In this document: piece by piece, positions 31,644 to 43,251 of the stretch
How the letters are laid out: every line of letters starts with the position of its first letter
Position numbering within the stretch: position 1 is the stretch's first letter
Assembly (NCBI GenBank): GCA_902702965.1
Contig: CACRXP010000034.1
Location: forward strand, 1,836,914 to 1,900,913
From: Spirometra erinaceieuropaei
Taxonomy: Eukaryota; Platyhelminthes; Cestoda; Diphyllobothriidea; Diphyllobothriidae
Reading direction: 5' to 3'
Length of the DNA stretch: 64,000 nucleotides
Notes under the pieces: model-generated
What the model was told of the DNA's origin: nothing
Database searches by the model: none
The model's input: only the letters and a program-made list of their open reading frames with translations
Translations under genes and position numbers: made by a program

Positions 31644-32655
31644 TTATTGTACTTGCCGCATAGGCTATTTTAGAAACATTATGTACATAAAGGGTCACTT
31701 AGATGCCTGTCCGGAGATCCAGGTCCCAATAAAATTAGCTTTGTCCTATTAGACATTGTCGTGAACCACCGAAAGTAAAATGACCGACGTAAGCAGTACG
31801 TGCTGAAGTTTGTTATGGATTTGCTTTTCTAATTTAACTGAGGCTACAGTTACATTCGCGGGAATTATTTGTGTTTCAATAAGAATGGCGCATTTCTGTT
31901 ATCGTCGCCACTGGTGTCATGATATTGCTCTTTTGTGTATATGGATAAACGCAGGAATATTGCTGTATCACCACCCTTTCTTTTTTCAAATCAGCCTGAT
32001 AATCCATCGTGCGGATTATTACTGTAGTCACTGACGTTCATTTTCTTGTAAAATGTCTAAGGCATTTTTTGAAATCGCACTGCAAGTGTTTCGATTCCAA
32101 TCATTTTTTGACATTTGCTTTGAAAGCTAAATACATTAAGTACTATTATGCAGCAAGGGTTTGCTGTTTAAAGTACGGCAATGGCGCCTTAAAAGAGGAA
32201 TAATTTAGGATTATACTATCAACGGCAAATATTTGATGAGGGCATGCTTAGCAACAACAGAAATACAGGCTTACCTAGATTGTGGTAATCAAGGCTCCCT
32301 GTAATAAGAGAAGGATTGTAATGAAGATTCTGTCGGTGACTATTAAAAGTAAAGCACTCACACTTAATTTTTGCTTTGTTTTAATTCACCAATAAATCGC
32401 AAAATTGCGAAAGCGCAATTCGAAATAACTAAGAAGTAGACATTATGGCCGCTGGTTAAGTATGAAAAACGACAGTACTTGCTGCATAATGCACACGAGC
32501 TCATCCTGGCCCGTGATTCCCAATAACACGGGCGAAAACCGCGTAACGATTGTATCGATAATCACTACTCTCATAGTGGTTGCCGCGGAAGCTGCAAGTG
32601 AATTTGGAAAACTAACAACCAACCCTGAAGTTGCGTTTAAACCTTACTCTAACCC
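31644..32655 (+). repeat. Tandem duplication, right unit
   Basis: Second unit, starting at a base corresponding to 30368 and continuing to at least 32655. It lacks about 150 bases present in the left unit, so the gap may hide either a true tandem junction or a collapsed or haplotype assembly. Confidence 0.9.
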
Positions 32656-34427
32656 CCAGTCCCTAGTTATAACCAGTAAGGTCTATCATTACCCTCAGCT
32701 GTGAATTATTGCGCTTTCACCTACCCCTAATCTTGACTTTCCCAACTGGCACTTCATCTTATCTACACTCCTAAACATAACTGTTTATCATTATTCCTAG
32801 TCCCACTCCCACTCTTAGTCATAGTTGTACACACTTAGCCTCTTATCCTAATTATAGTACTTGTGTAAGGCTTGACGGATTGCATGCGGAAGAGAAGAGT
32901 ATTTGAACTAATCAACCGAAACTAGAGAAGCCGGTATTGCATAGAAGTACGCATTTAGTTTAAATACATACTGACTGCTTTTTTTCTTAAAGAACTACTT
33001 ATTCGATAAATACTGGCCTCCAACAGAGACCATTGCTTCATAGTAGATCGTAAACGAGAATTTAAAAAACCCTTGTTCCTACCCCAGTACTTAAGTGACT
33101 TTTCGATGTCCATATGCATCGACTAAAGGCAAATGCGCTTCCAGATAAAAAGGTGTCCAAAAGCCGGGATCAAAAATGCTACCTTCAATGCACAAGCTGT
33201 ACTCATAGACACCTGAGCAGCACAGTGAGTGAAGAAAGGTTTTTGATAATGACTTCTGCCGGAATCTCGGGAGTTATAATCAAATAAACCATGCCTGCAA
33301 GACGTTGGGAGCTAAAACTCTTTACAGTGGCCATAACGTTTAGTACATTTTCTTAAATCTAGATTTCCCTTAGCCATGACCTACCTCGACACCTGCATGC
33401 TGAGTTGCATGCATTAATCATAGCTTGGGCGCAAGCCATGCCATTTGTCCTAGTGGTCGCAGACACTTTCAAGCGGGCGGCATGTCTAGATGCAGGCTTC
33501 ACATCCAGTCAGTCAATTGGCTGGTCGACTCAGACAGCGGACTGGTAAGTAGGAGTGAGGGAGAAAGGGTAGGACTATGGCTGATTTTGACGACAACGTT
33601 CGCCTGCGACTTTGCCGCATTCGCCGATTTTTACAATTTCACTCTACACCAAACAATCACGATGAACTAGGACTCATGGTTGGCACCTGCCTGGCTGACT
33701 CTATCCTCTCCGGAATGAGTCCTCCTGGAGGGCTGCTGGACTATAATTGGCTGGTCAATCCACCTGCACTACGTACGTGCTAATTTCATCCAAGCAGACC
33801 ATAACTTGCACACAAATTGTACCTTTAAATCCGTCAAGCCCTGTTATAGGCCCTGATAGCAATGATTGATCGACTGGCTAGAGCAGATGATAGAGTCGGG
33901 CATGTGTGTATTCACACCTGATATACTCTCTCTTAACCTGGCGGATCAGCATTCTTCCAAAATGACCGACTATGTTTGCATAGGCGGCGTGTGACAGGTC
34001 TGCCCGCGTTACCACTAAGCAATCATAGAGAACCACAGTTCAACTCGGCGGTCTTCTGCAATGACGAATTAACCATACGTAGAGTTAACACTGTTCATTT
34101 ACCGCGTGAAGCAAGTTAAAAGTATCAATAATACAGGGAAGAGGGCGGCAGCAAAATTCTAATTAAAGATAAAGGAAAAAAACATACGAAAATGGCAAAT
34201 AGCAACATGCACATCCATTCCTTTCACTAGTCGCCTGCGAGGGTTCTCGTCTGAGACCCAAGGCAAAAGGAGACAAGCTTGTTCGTTCATTGATCGGTGA
34301 TCAACAACCTATCATAAATTATGCGTTTGCTATTTTCAAACCAAATACTTATTTTATAGATTTTCTATACCATGCAAGTAGTTGCACGGAAGGGTAATAT
34401 TAATGTCAAATTATTCCTCTCGCCCAG
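32656..34427. other. No gene confirmed
   Basis: 33425-33783 has two overlapping open plus frames and is richer in GC, with aattggctggtc repeated (about 33516 and 33746); probably an unrecognised dispersed repeat. Nothing else. Confidence 0.4.
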
Positions 34428-34712
34428 GCTCCATAAACAACATCCACAAAGAACAAATATGCGGGATATGTCAGGAGGTTGTTTATTATGTACATGGTGC
34501 GTCCGCAGCCATATGCAAAACTGCTTCTAGCAAGCTCTTCATGGTGGCGTCGCTATAGTAATTGTACTGTTGGGAGCTCATAGTTTTCTGCTACGAATAG
34601 GATATGACAGATCGCAAACAGCCAGCCGAGGTAAGTTGTGGTATATTTCGCACTCGACAACAGCCAAATTATTGCCTTTCGCTTTATGCTGGACTCGGAG
34701 TTTTCATCTCAG
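34428..34712 (+). CDS. Candidate small gene with three short exons
   Basis: Three exons stay in frame across two tiny introns. Exon a 34428-34543 follows a strong acceptor (attattcctctcgcccag) and contains KEQICGICQEVVYYV; exon b 34601-34630 is only 30 bases, bordered by ag and gtaagt; exon c 34664-34712 ends at CAG then gtaatc. Introns are 57 and 33 bases, sizes usual in flatworms. No start, stop or family identified; chance splice-like sites are possible. Confidence 0.35.
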
Positions 34713-35432
34713 GTAATCGTTTGTTGTTAGGATACGGAAGACTGATGAGGACGAGCATGACATTCATGGGCATCCTGGTATTTAGATTCTGGTATTTAAA
34801 GCTAATACAGTAAAGTCCACAGGAGAAATAGATTGTGTTTTCAGTTTGTTTACGGGTTTCACACGACGGACCCCCATATGGCTTGATTTGCATTCCCTAC
34901 AAATATTCCTAATGTTTACTAGCGTCTACTACTTTCGTGAGTTTGCTTGTCCTTTACGCATCCACTTGATGGATTGGCAAGAACTACAATTAGGCTGCAT
35001 CAAAACCCTGACTGTACTTAACGAATAAAAACACCTATATTACCTTGTAAAACGCAATGCTTGTTTGTCCAATGATTGGAAATGACACCGAACCAAAACC
35101 CATCTGCCAATTTGGCAACTATTCACTTGCATTTGCACGGTCATTCAGTAAAAAGAAAAATGTATGCGTCGCATGAAAGAATATTTTTTTTCTTATGGCT
35201 TTCATTCATACATTTTAAATACGTTGACGACGTGCACATTTGATCGACGTCTACATTGATGTTGTGCGTCAAAGGGTTACACTGAAGTTTTATATCAACC
35301 TAAGATCTAATAAAAATAACAATCTGTGCTGTTAAACGTGAAGCACTTCACGATTGTCAATACCTACTGCATGCTGTTTGCGGATAAAATACACTGGAAC
35401 AACAATTATATGTTTATTTTTCTCACAAGAAT
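34713..35432. other. No gene recognised
   Basis: Contains the plus-strand polyadenylation-like and intronic DNA around the candidate small gene, and on the minus strand the AATAAA (about 35415) just past the stop of the next gene. Confidence 0.4.
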
Positions 35433-36566
35433 TTAACTGAAAGTACAAAACGGAAGATGCCACTTGGTCATTTCATTAAACATGAATGCATAAACTCGGT
35501 TTATTGCCAAATACACCCATGGCTTTCGACTATGGAAATCATCCCTTGCAAAATCCAAATATATTTTAACAAAGATCCACGGAATAGCTTGAAGCATACG
35601 AAGGACGTCAAAACCAGTCATTCGATCTTCGAAAGTGAACTCAAATTCAACGTGGCCGAAGACGTCATTGTACGCAAAAATGATCTGTTCAGCAACAACA
35701 GCATTCCCGCTTGCCAACTGATACCAATCAGTAGTCTGTGAATGGAAGTTGAAAAAAACGCATAAGTAGACTGACAGACTGACAAAAACATTATAATAAT
35801 GGTCCGGCCATTGCTCAAATAAGTCCAAAAATGTGGGTGAAAACGGGAGACCACTTGCTGAAATGTGCACTACCCTGCACAGAAAAGAAGCTCGCAATCC
35901 TCTTGTAACTAGGAATGCGGTCATGGCATTTGTTTCCTTAATATATTTTAATCGTATGTTTTTAGGCCTACGTAGAAGGGTCTCATATATTAACATACAA
36001 AATAGAGCACGCAATTCATAAATGCCAGTGTTTGATTTTTCCTGTGGACACTCAAACGAATGCGTTCGACTAATCTGTTAGCAAATTCGACAGCTGAGAT
36101 TTTGTCGTTAATAAGATTGACATGTACTGCGGAAATCGCAAAACCTGATGTAAATTCTAATAGCTCAAAAATGGCTTTATGCTAGTAAATGTGCACTACA
36201 CAAAATAGTTGAAATTGATGAACAGTCATATCATACTTGGTTCGAAAAAATTAGAGCAACTCGCGGGAATGACACATTGCAGAATATGTTGTATTTGCTT
36301 GGTGAACTCGATGAGTAAGTAGAGCATCCACGCGTGCGTCCCAGTTCGGCAAACACTAGGCCACATTTTCTGTTTCCAAATTCAGTGTACGAGTCAGGCA
36401 GTTCAATTGTATTCGGTTTGCTCAGCAAATAATCAAATGTATTCGCAAATTTACCGTTGAACTGACCTCTCATGCAATCTGTGAAGCGCTGCATTTGCGC
36501 ATGCGCCACCACTGTAATTTGCAAAAAGAGACAGATGAGATAAATATATTTGAAAATGGAAGGCAT
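35433..36566 (-). CDS. Type A secreted cysteine protein, copy 1
   Basis: Two exons on the minus strand. Exon 1 (36566-36237) starts MPSIFKYIYLICLFLQITVV, a good signal peptide ending near AHA-Q, then a domain with four cysteines (FTDC, NRKC, TRGC, IFC), the motif ANTFDYLLSK and an N-glycosylation site NVS. It ends at CAA then gtatga. Exon 2 (35735-35433) follows ttcacag and has FEFTFEDRMTGFDVLRMLQ, RKPWVYLAINRVYAFMF and a last cysteine in LPFC. The intron is phase 0, about 500 bases. An AATAAA follows the stop. Predicted length about 210 residues. An alternative acceptor at 36511 (ttacag) would make the signal peptide come from an upstream exon. Family unknown to me. Confidence 0.65.
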
Positions 36567-37362
36567 GATTTGAACTTGATAGATTAAATACTGAACTCCG
36601 AACATGTGGCTAAACTCTACGGACGGCTTTTTTAAAATGGGCATTTCAAGTAACATGGCAGATTTCATGTGAATACAAGACGTCGTTATCTCCGTCGGCT
36701 ATGAAGCGTTTGATCCGAAGGATAAAATAGGGAACATGTAGTAAGTTAAAACTTTAAAACGGATTCATTATTTCACTGCCAATAATGAACGTCAAAGTTG
36801 CATCAAAATGTCAATCGGTGAAAGCAGTACATTTTTTCCAGAGAATATGTTGTCACAAAGTAATCATAAATGATAATATAATAACGCTTTACTTCAAAAA
36901 CGAAAATGCTGTCAGTTGAAGCAGTAATGTAGCATATTACTAGCAAATGCAATTATGTGATAGAAGGCAAACAAAGCGAAACTCTCTGTATTCCACATTA
37001 CGTAGACGGTGAACTAGCAACTGCAGGTAATTATGTGGATTAAAATATAACCCTACGACAATCTCATTGGCAGCGCTTGGCTAGACTGAAAAATAGGATT
37101 GAATGTGTAAAGAACACCCAACGACCGTACGCTAATTGCATTTCAGATTTTTAGACAACATTTCATGAAATAGGTCACGCAATGTATGGTATAGGTTAAT
37201 CCAACCAAGATTTAATCTGTGAGTTTATCCCTCAAATGCAGTAAGGACAACATACTAGGACATTAAGATTAAAAGAAATATCTCCAGTTTACATATTAAT
37301 TGTGTTTTCTCATTAAAGAATGCATTGACAAAATTATTATATTTGTCATTTTTAGCAGTGAC
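36567..37362. other. Intergenic DNA between type A copies
   Basis: No supported gene. May include the promoter of copy 1 and the 3' end of copy 2; no clear motifs. Confidence 0.4.
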
Positions 37363-38829
37363 TTAAATAAAAATGCAAAAAGGAAGCTGCCACCTTACCT
37401 CATGTTGAAACATAAATGTGTAGACCCGATGTAATGCTAAATAAACCCATGGATGTCGACTACTGACATCGCCTTTCGAAATGTCCGAAAATATGCTTTC
37501 AAAAATCCGCGGAAATATCTGGACCATGCGCAGAACATCAAGACCCATTATTTGATCGTCGAAAATGAGCTCAAATGCAACCTCGCCGACGACGTTTATG
37601 GAAACAATAATTATTGGTTCCGCAACTACGCCTGTCATGTTTGCCGGCAAAGGCCAGAATGGATTTTGGGACTAAAAGTTAGAACGGACAGACATATATG
37701 GTTTAACGAACAGACACAGATTTAATAATGAGGTGGTGCATTTTAGAAACCTCTTTATTAATATGAAAGAAATCGAAGAAAATCTGCCTTATATTGTGCA
37801 ATTATACACCCTCAAGAAAGGGATTTTCTATCTCAAGGGAATTGCATAAAATTCAGAGGTACATACACCTTGCTCCTTCTATGTTTTAGTGAACGGGCCT
37901 CATGAATTACTACACTGTACGATACATGCAATTAGTTGCTGAGTGTTTGGTTTTTCTGACAGATGCCCTTTGACAGTAGGACCGACGTATCCGTTTGTGG
38001 AATAAGCCATTGAAATTGTGGGCCGAGGAGATGATCATACGGCAAGGCAGGTACACGAAGCCTGGATGTCTACCGACCGTTCTGTCAACCGCCACATCAA
38101 TTTACCTCCCCCTTATCTGGTTTTACAGACATTCTTGACGGGGGACAGTCACGGCGCGGGACAATCGGGGCCGCCAATTATCACCGCGGCCGACGAAGAT
38201 GGGCGGGATTGAGGTCACGGTGACATGTGGGTCGGATGCAGCCACACAGGCGGCATTGATGGGACAGGCTTTGAACAAAGTGCGCCACAAAAGGAAAGCT
38301 GTGTGCATGACTGCTCAGTCTCTGAAGATGGGTAGAAGAAACGACTACTCGAAACGTCAGACCTCAAATACACCTCTCCCGGGGAACGCCTCCTCTTCTT
38401 TTAACTGTAAGTTCTTCGTAGATCGGATTGGCATGTATTGTTGAAATCGCCGAACCCGCGTAAAATTCTGCAAACCCTAAATCATGTGATTGATTGTGTT
38501 TTCATGGGTTTCAGCAACGCAATATTAACGAATTAGGAGAATGATTTATCTTACACTGTTTGAAAAAATAAGATCAATCCGCGGAAATGTAACGTTGCAA
38601 ATTAGGTTCAATATTTTTGACGAACTCGACACGTGAGTACGACATTCTTGTGTGCGTCCAATTTCGAAAAAAAAAAAAATGCACTTCCTGTTTCCAAATT
38701 CCTCGCGGTGGGCGGGTATTTCAATTGTCGTCAGCTTGCTCAGCAAATAATCGAATGTATTTGCAAATCCATCGTTGAACGGGATTTCGCTGCAATCTGT
38801 AAGTCGCCGCATTTGCATCTGCGACACCG
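37363..38829 (-). CDS. Type A secreted cysteine protein, copy 2
   Basis: Tandem paralogue of copy 1. Exon 1 (38829-38555) keeps all four cysteines (LTDC, NRKC, TQEC, LIC), FANTFDYLLSK, NVT and LIFSN, and ends AGT then gtaaga. Exon 2 (37671-37363) follows aacttttag and reads VVAEPIIIVSINVVGEVAFE, FDDQIMGLDVLRMVQIFPRI, RHPWVYLALHRVYTFMF and LPFCIFI-stop. Both borders are phase 0 as in copy 1. No in-frame ATG or signal peptide precedes exon 1; the phase-1 acceptor at 38829 lines up with the alternative acceptor of copy 1, suggesting a separate leader exon. A 13-base A run (38667-38679) encodes a Phe run. A PLE fragment sits in the intron in the opposite orientation. Confidence 0.6.
38010..38400 (+). 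mobile_element. PLE D, 3' fragment in the intron of type A copy 2
   Basis: Plus strand 38020-38130 reads ARQVHEAWMSTDRSVNRHIN then LPPPYLVL, the end of a PLE GIY-YIG domain, followed by an untranslated tail that carries a hammerhead-like RNA in sense orientation (38318-38362). It is antisense to the host gene. Confidence 0.75.
38318..38362 (+). ncRNA. Hammerhead-like ribozyme HH2 (PLE D)
   Basis: Helix I GTCT (38318-38321) pairs AGAC (38359-38362). Core CTGAAGA (38322-38328), an extra T, helix II GGGTAG/CTACTC (38330-38335 and 38345-38350), GAAA (38351-38354), then C-G and U forming the minimal helix III, and C38358 as the NUH cleavage base. All core bases match the consensus. Confidence 0.7.
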
Positions 38830-39583
38830 CTTTAAGTCGCAGGGATAAAATTATACTTTACTTCTCACAAAAACAATCAAATCTGAATATACGTTTAACG
38901 AGTCATATACGTAAATCATAGTACTTGCCCAAATGCGATACATAATATAAAGTTTTCGCCAGTCATGCTTTAAGAATAAAATAACTAGTGGTTTTTAAAT
39001 GTCAGATGTTGTCATATGTTCTAGCTATGAAAAGCAAAACCCAAACTGGAAGTAGACGACATGTGATGGGCTAGTCCCGAAATAAATGACGATTAATGCC
39101 CAGCAGGCAAAGTCCAAAATTATAGCTACTATATATTTTTCAAAAAAACTATAAAATGCATCAGAGTCTAACGTTCAATTTTCAAAAAAGAACAAATCTT
39201 ATTATCAGTATCAGTAATTAAACATAATACCAGCACAATTAAACATGTGATAGAAACTGAACATAACAACCATCCGCGTTTTCCACATCATGCTAACAGC
39301 AACTAAGCACCTGTGCGCAGTCCAGTGGTTTTTCATAAATTCATACGGGTATTTCAATGGCAGCGCTTTGCTCGCCTGACAACTAACAGTGAATTTGTGA
39401 AAACCTACCGACGGGCAATGTTCAATAATAGTTAGTGATCCATTTGCTTATCTTTGAATAAATACTGACTGAACTTGATCGTCCAAAAACAATAGGATAA
39501 GCATTTGCAAACCTCGTCCGTTTTATAAACTCGCCTTTAGGTATTATCTGTGATTTTGACAGGTTAGGAAAACAAATACCTAC
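38830..39583. other. No gene confirmed
   Basis: Upstream of type A copy 2 on the minus strand; a leader exon is expected here or further up but I could not identify it. Confidence 0.35.
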
Positions 39584-39679
39584 CTGCTGACAGTTCTTGA
39601 ATGTTTCCAAGTTACTTCGTTGATCTAATACTAGGGAATGGTTAAATTCCGAAATGCCAACCGGAATTCCGGAATGCAT
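39584..39679 (-). CDS. Candidate first exon of unknown minus-strand gene
   Basis: Thirty-two codons from an ATG (MHSGIPVGISEFNHSLVLDQ at the start) to a strong donor CAGCAG then gtaggt, phase 0. No signal peptide. The frame continues open past the donor to 39422, so it is not forced to be spliced. Could feed into the type A cluster downstream, which is unproven. Confidence 0.3.
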
Positions 39680-39684
39680 TTTGA

Positions 39685-40593
39685 TTTAGGAAAGGCTAAT
39701 GTAATAGAGTCAAAAATGTCAATCATGTTTAAGCGTTAATCTATAATAATTCAGTCAAGTCAATATGTAGTCTTTCGAACGAACGTATTTCTGCCTGCAT
39801 GCAGATACCTGTACTATGTAAAACTGGCTAATTAGGTAACGTGCATTTCTATTGTTTTGCAAATTTCTTTAAAAATGAATTTTATTTCATAGAAACTATG
39901 CGCGAAATATCCGATGATTTTGCTATTCGGTAGAAAACGATGTTTGCGTCTGCTAACCCTATCTGACGCTGTCTCTGAGAGTGAATTTGCGTGGGAATCC
40001 GAAACATCAGGCTAGTGAGGCCTTGTTCCCACGATCTTGTGTCCTTCTCCGGATTCGTTATTATTCCATTATCGAACTGACTGCGGATGATGACAGATAA
40101 AACGTTTGTAAGGAATATAGAATGACTTTAAGTCCCTTATTGCGCCCGATAGGATATAATGGTAGGTATGCTAGACCTAGGCAGAATTACGGGGTTAACT
40201 GGAGCACATCGACAACGTGTATTATTTTTGCGGAAATATATATAAATAAATATATTGTGCCTATCGCATTTGGAAAATGATAAATACGACAGGGTAAGAT
40301 GTGATATGTTACAGTTGGCAAGGCACAAATAAAATGTTTTTTTTAATCCCACGCAGTTCGATTTTGAATGGTAATTTTCATGCTGTGATCAGAACCTGGA
40401 TTATATTCGTTGGGGCCATTATTGAATAAAATTGTTTTTCAAGTTCTGTGAATATTCCCATCTTAAAATTGAAAAGTTAAATTGGCAAAACCGTGTTTTC
40501 CGTAACTTTCATTTAGGCCAAAACTGTTACATAGCAGTTGAAATTATAGGAATTTATATGATTTAAAAGTGATTCAGAGGCTATTAGCACTAA
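39685..40593. other. No gene recognised
   Basis: AT-rich DNA without supported features. Confidence 0.5.
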
Positions 40594-42120
40594 TCATTTA
40601 CAGGCCACTTTCCGTTCCCACGTCATTCGCTTGCTGAAGCGTGTTGTGACGTAATGGGTGCGACAAGAGGCGAGGGGGAGGGGCGACCTCTTTCGTAATT
40701 GATATTTGTATGTCGGATATGTTGAGCACACAGCACTTCCATCAGGAGGTTGGGGCGTCGTGCAGTCATCATCTGCCCACGGAAGACGGAGCGCCTGTGT
40801 CAACGTCCTCCGATTGGCTAATCGTATAGCGACAGCCTCGATTGAAGCTAACTCCCGTTTGTGTAGGCCTTTAGAGAAGCTTACTGGTGTCCGGTAGACA
40901 ACCTGAAAAGCTTCTTTGGCATCAACGCAGTGATTCGTATCGATAAGATGTGCGAAAATCGAATTCCACATCGATTTTTGTTCGTCTCTGCCTAGACAGG
41001 TCGGTATGTGTTGAGGTACTCTCTTTTCCAGAAGCCTCGTTGTACCACCAATATAGCCCTTTGCGCAGGAGCATACGAATGAGTAAATACACATCGATGT
41101 GGCCTGCAACGGGAGTCGGTCTTTACCTCCCAAGCGTAGGAGGGGAGACTTCATGAAACATACACGTAAATTCGCTGCGGTGTATGCGGTAATGATCAAT
41201 GTCTTCAGACGTCTTTCGATTAGGTCACTTTCTGTGTCAACTTGAAAAGGCAGTCTTATAAATAAGTCTTGTTTGCAGTAGCCATGGTGGGCTTTGCAAT
41301 GCCCTCTCCGTTAGCTCGGAGGATAAATATTTTTGGGTATCTGCTTTCGTGGAGTATATCCCACAGCTGCTGGCGTACTGCAACAACAGTATCAGGAGAG
41401 CAGATACGTCGCACTCTAGCTGCCAATGGCTGGACCAAATTGCGTTTAGTATTTAGGGAAACAAAACTGTGAAAATTAGTGTATTGTTCTGTTCAGGTTT
41501 TATTTCGGAATACCCAACGCTGGACAGATCCATCCTCTTGTCTGTGCAGGAGAACATCGAGGAACGCGATCTCATTTTCTGCCTCAAACTCTGCAGAGGA
41601 TATTAGCGAGGGGTGTGAATTGTTGAATTTTTGAATCAGGACGTCTGTGTCGGTGGTAACTTCCGTCAGGCAGAAAACATCGTCCACGTATCGACCGTAG
41701 AAGTTAAGGTCATTAATAATATTTTGTACACTTGTCATCTCGACTTTGCCCACGAAGACATTTGTCTGGAACGGGCCAAGCGGTACGACCATAGCTACGC
41801 CGTCTACTTGCCTGTACAGTTAACCATTGCAGAGAAACCGGGCGTTTTGCATGCAACTTGCTAGTTATTATTTTAACATTTCAATCGGCATGCCTGCCGG
41901 GCAGTTCGTGCCGCGGATAACGCCATAATGGTAGTTTATTGTTTCGGCTACGGGTGCATTGGTAAAAAGTGATGCCACGTCTAATGATAGCATCCTCCGC
42001 CCATCAAAGTTTATATTGCAAGTTCGACAACATGTGCAACTAACAGGTGAAGATAAGTACACTTGGCTGCCCGGTATCCGGACTACTAGCTGAGCTAGTG
42101 CTACAGTGACTATAAGACGG
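40594..42120 (-). pseudogene. PLE A2, decayed Penelope-like element
   Basis: Minus strand, same subfamily as PLE A1. Fragments in order: RMLSLDVASLFTNAPVAETI (RT), NDLNFYGRYVDDVFCL (catalytic YVDD), IAFLDVLLHRQEDGSVQRWV, MVQPLAARVRRICSPDTVVA, then SMCIYSFVCSCAKGYIGGTT (GIY-YIG). Frames are broken at about 41866, 41490 and 41250-41200. The N-terminal region is missing, and the element meets another PLE in opposite orientation at about 42125. Confidence 0.88.
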
Positions 42121-42124
42121 GGTT

Positions 42125-42450
42125 TTGCAAGCTCGTAACCCCACAATGTGTCTTGGCTATGTCGATGACACCTTTGACGTAATAAAGAACCAGGATGTCG
42201 AGAGGCCACATCCGAGTAGGAATGCTGTCTTTCCGGTCATACAATTTACCCGCGAAGAGGCAGTAGGAGACAGTCGGTCGTTTCTGGACGTAACAATACA
42301 AAAGCTGTGCAATGTAAGTCATGCAAGCTGCAGCGATCGAAAAGAGTCAGATTTTGAAATTATCCTCAATTATGAACGGAAGTATCTTGCGACTCACATA
42401 AGAAGCTGCGCGAGTTGCACAAGCAGGCCTCTACTGATTATTGTATCTTA
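42125..42450 (+). pseudogene. PLE E, RT fragment
   Basis: Plus strand reads MCLGYVDDTFDVIKNQDVER (catalytic YVDD), FPVIQFTREEAVGDSRSFLD, VTIQKL and a linker ending THIRSC. It is distinct from PLE A. No GIY-YIG region follows. Confidence 0.8.
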
Positions 42451-43119
42451 ATCATTGTAAATATTTCTTGATCTAGCGACATATTGCTTTGTCTGCTTCT
42501 TTGCGATGACTTACTCCGCCAAAGGGATTTGGATGAAATCGTTTAGGCAGACTAATTCATGAATGATTGTTATCTTGTTTAATTTCCGAGCAAATTACTT
42601 CTCGAACCTGAATTAAACCCTTCGGAACAGACCATCTCAGGAACGGTCTGAATTGTTATATGAATATCTGAGCTGAAATATATCAGCTCCCTGTTTCAAC
42701 ATATAAGAGATAACATTTCCACCTATTTCATTTACTAAACTGCTCCCCGGGTCATCACTTTTTATGGCATCGGTTTCCAATATTTGTGCCATTACTTAAT
42801 AAGGCACAACTATTACGAATACTATGTGTGAAGCGTCGGTTTTTTCAAGATATGTTGTTCCTAAGCAATGAGAAAAATTAGACACTTCGTACCGTGTATC
42901 GCAAAACCTGTTATTTGGGTTGATTTGGCTAGACTTGTGACTGGAAAAAAATTCCAATTGCGTCGACTAACTCTAAACCTCATCTCCCACCCCTTTTCCG
43001 CAATCGCATTAAACCATCTACTCTGCATACAAATGGCCATTTGAATACCACTGTATTTTTATTTTTGGTCTGCATGCCTACTGTCTTATATTCAAACATT
43101 GCTATGGTTTGTAATGCAG
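42451..43119. other. No gene confirmed
   Basis: AT-rich. The minus frame 43354-42980 (124 codons, several cysteines) overlaps the candidate plus exon at 43120; I could not decide between them. Confidence 0.3.
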
Positions 43120-43251
43120 GTGCGTAAAATAGTCGCACACAACGCGGAAATTCAGGAGCATTTGTCATGTGTATTTCATAGAGTAGATATAATTTATCCA
43201 AAGCGCATTGCCACGAAAAATTCCAAACGACTTGACATGATATTTGCATGA
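43120..43251 (+). CDS. Candidate exon, unknown
   Basis: A strong acceptor (gctatggtttgtaatgcag) precedes 43 codons and a stop: VRKIVAHNAEIQEHLSCVFH, then RVDIIYPKRIATKNSKRLDM. Not matched to a family. The opposite strand is also open. Confidence 0.22.
   Translation: MRKIVAHNAEIQEHLSCVFHRVDIIYPKRIATKNSKRLDMIFA

Noticed and set aside
34742..34765. CTGATGAGGACGAGC looked like a hammerhead start
   Set aside because: No GAAA partner and no pairing helix II follow.
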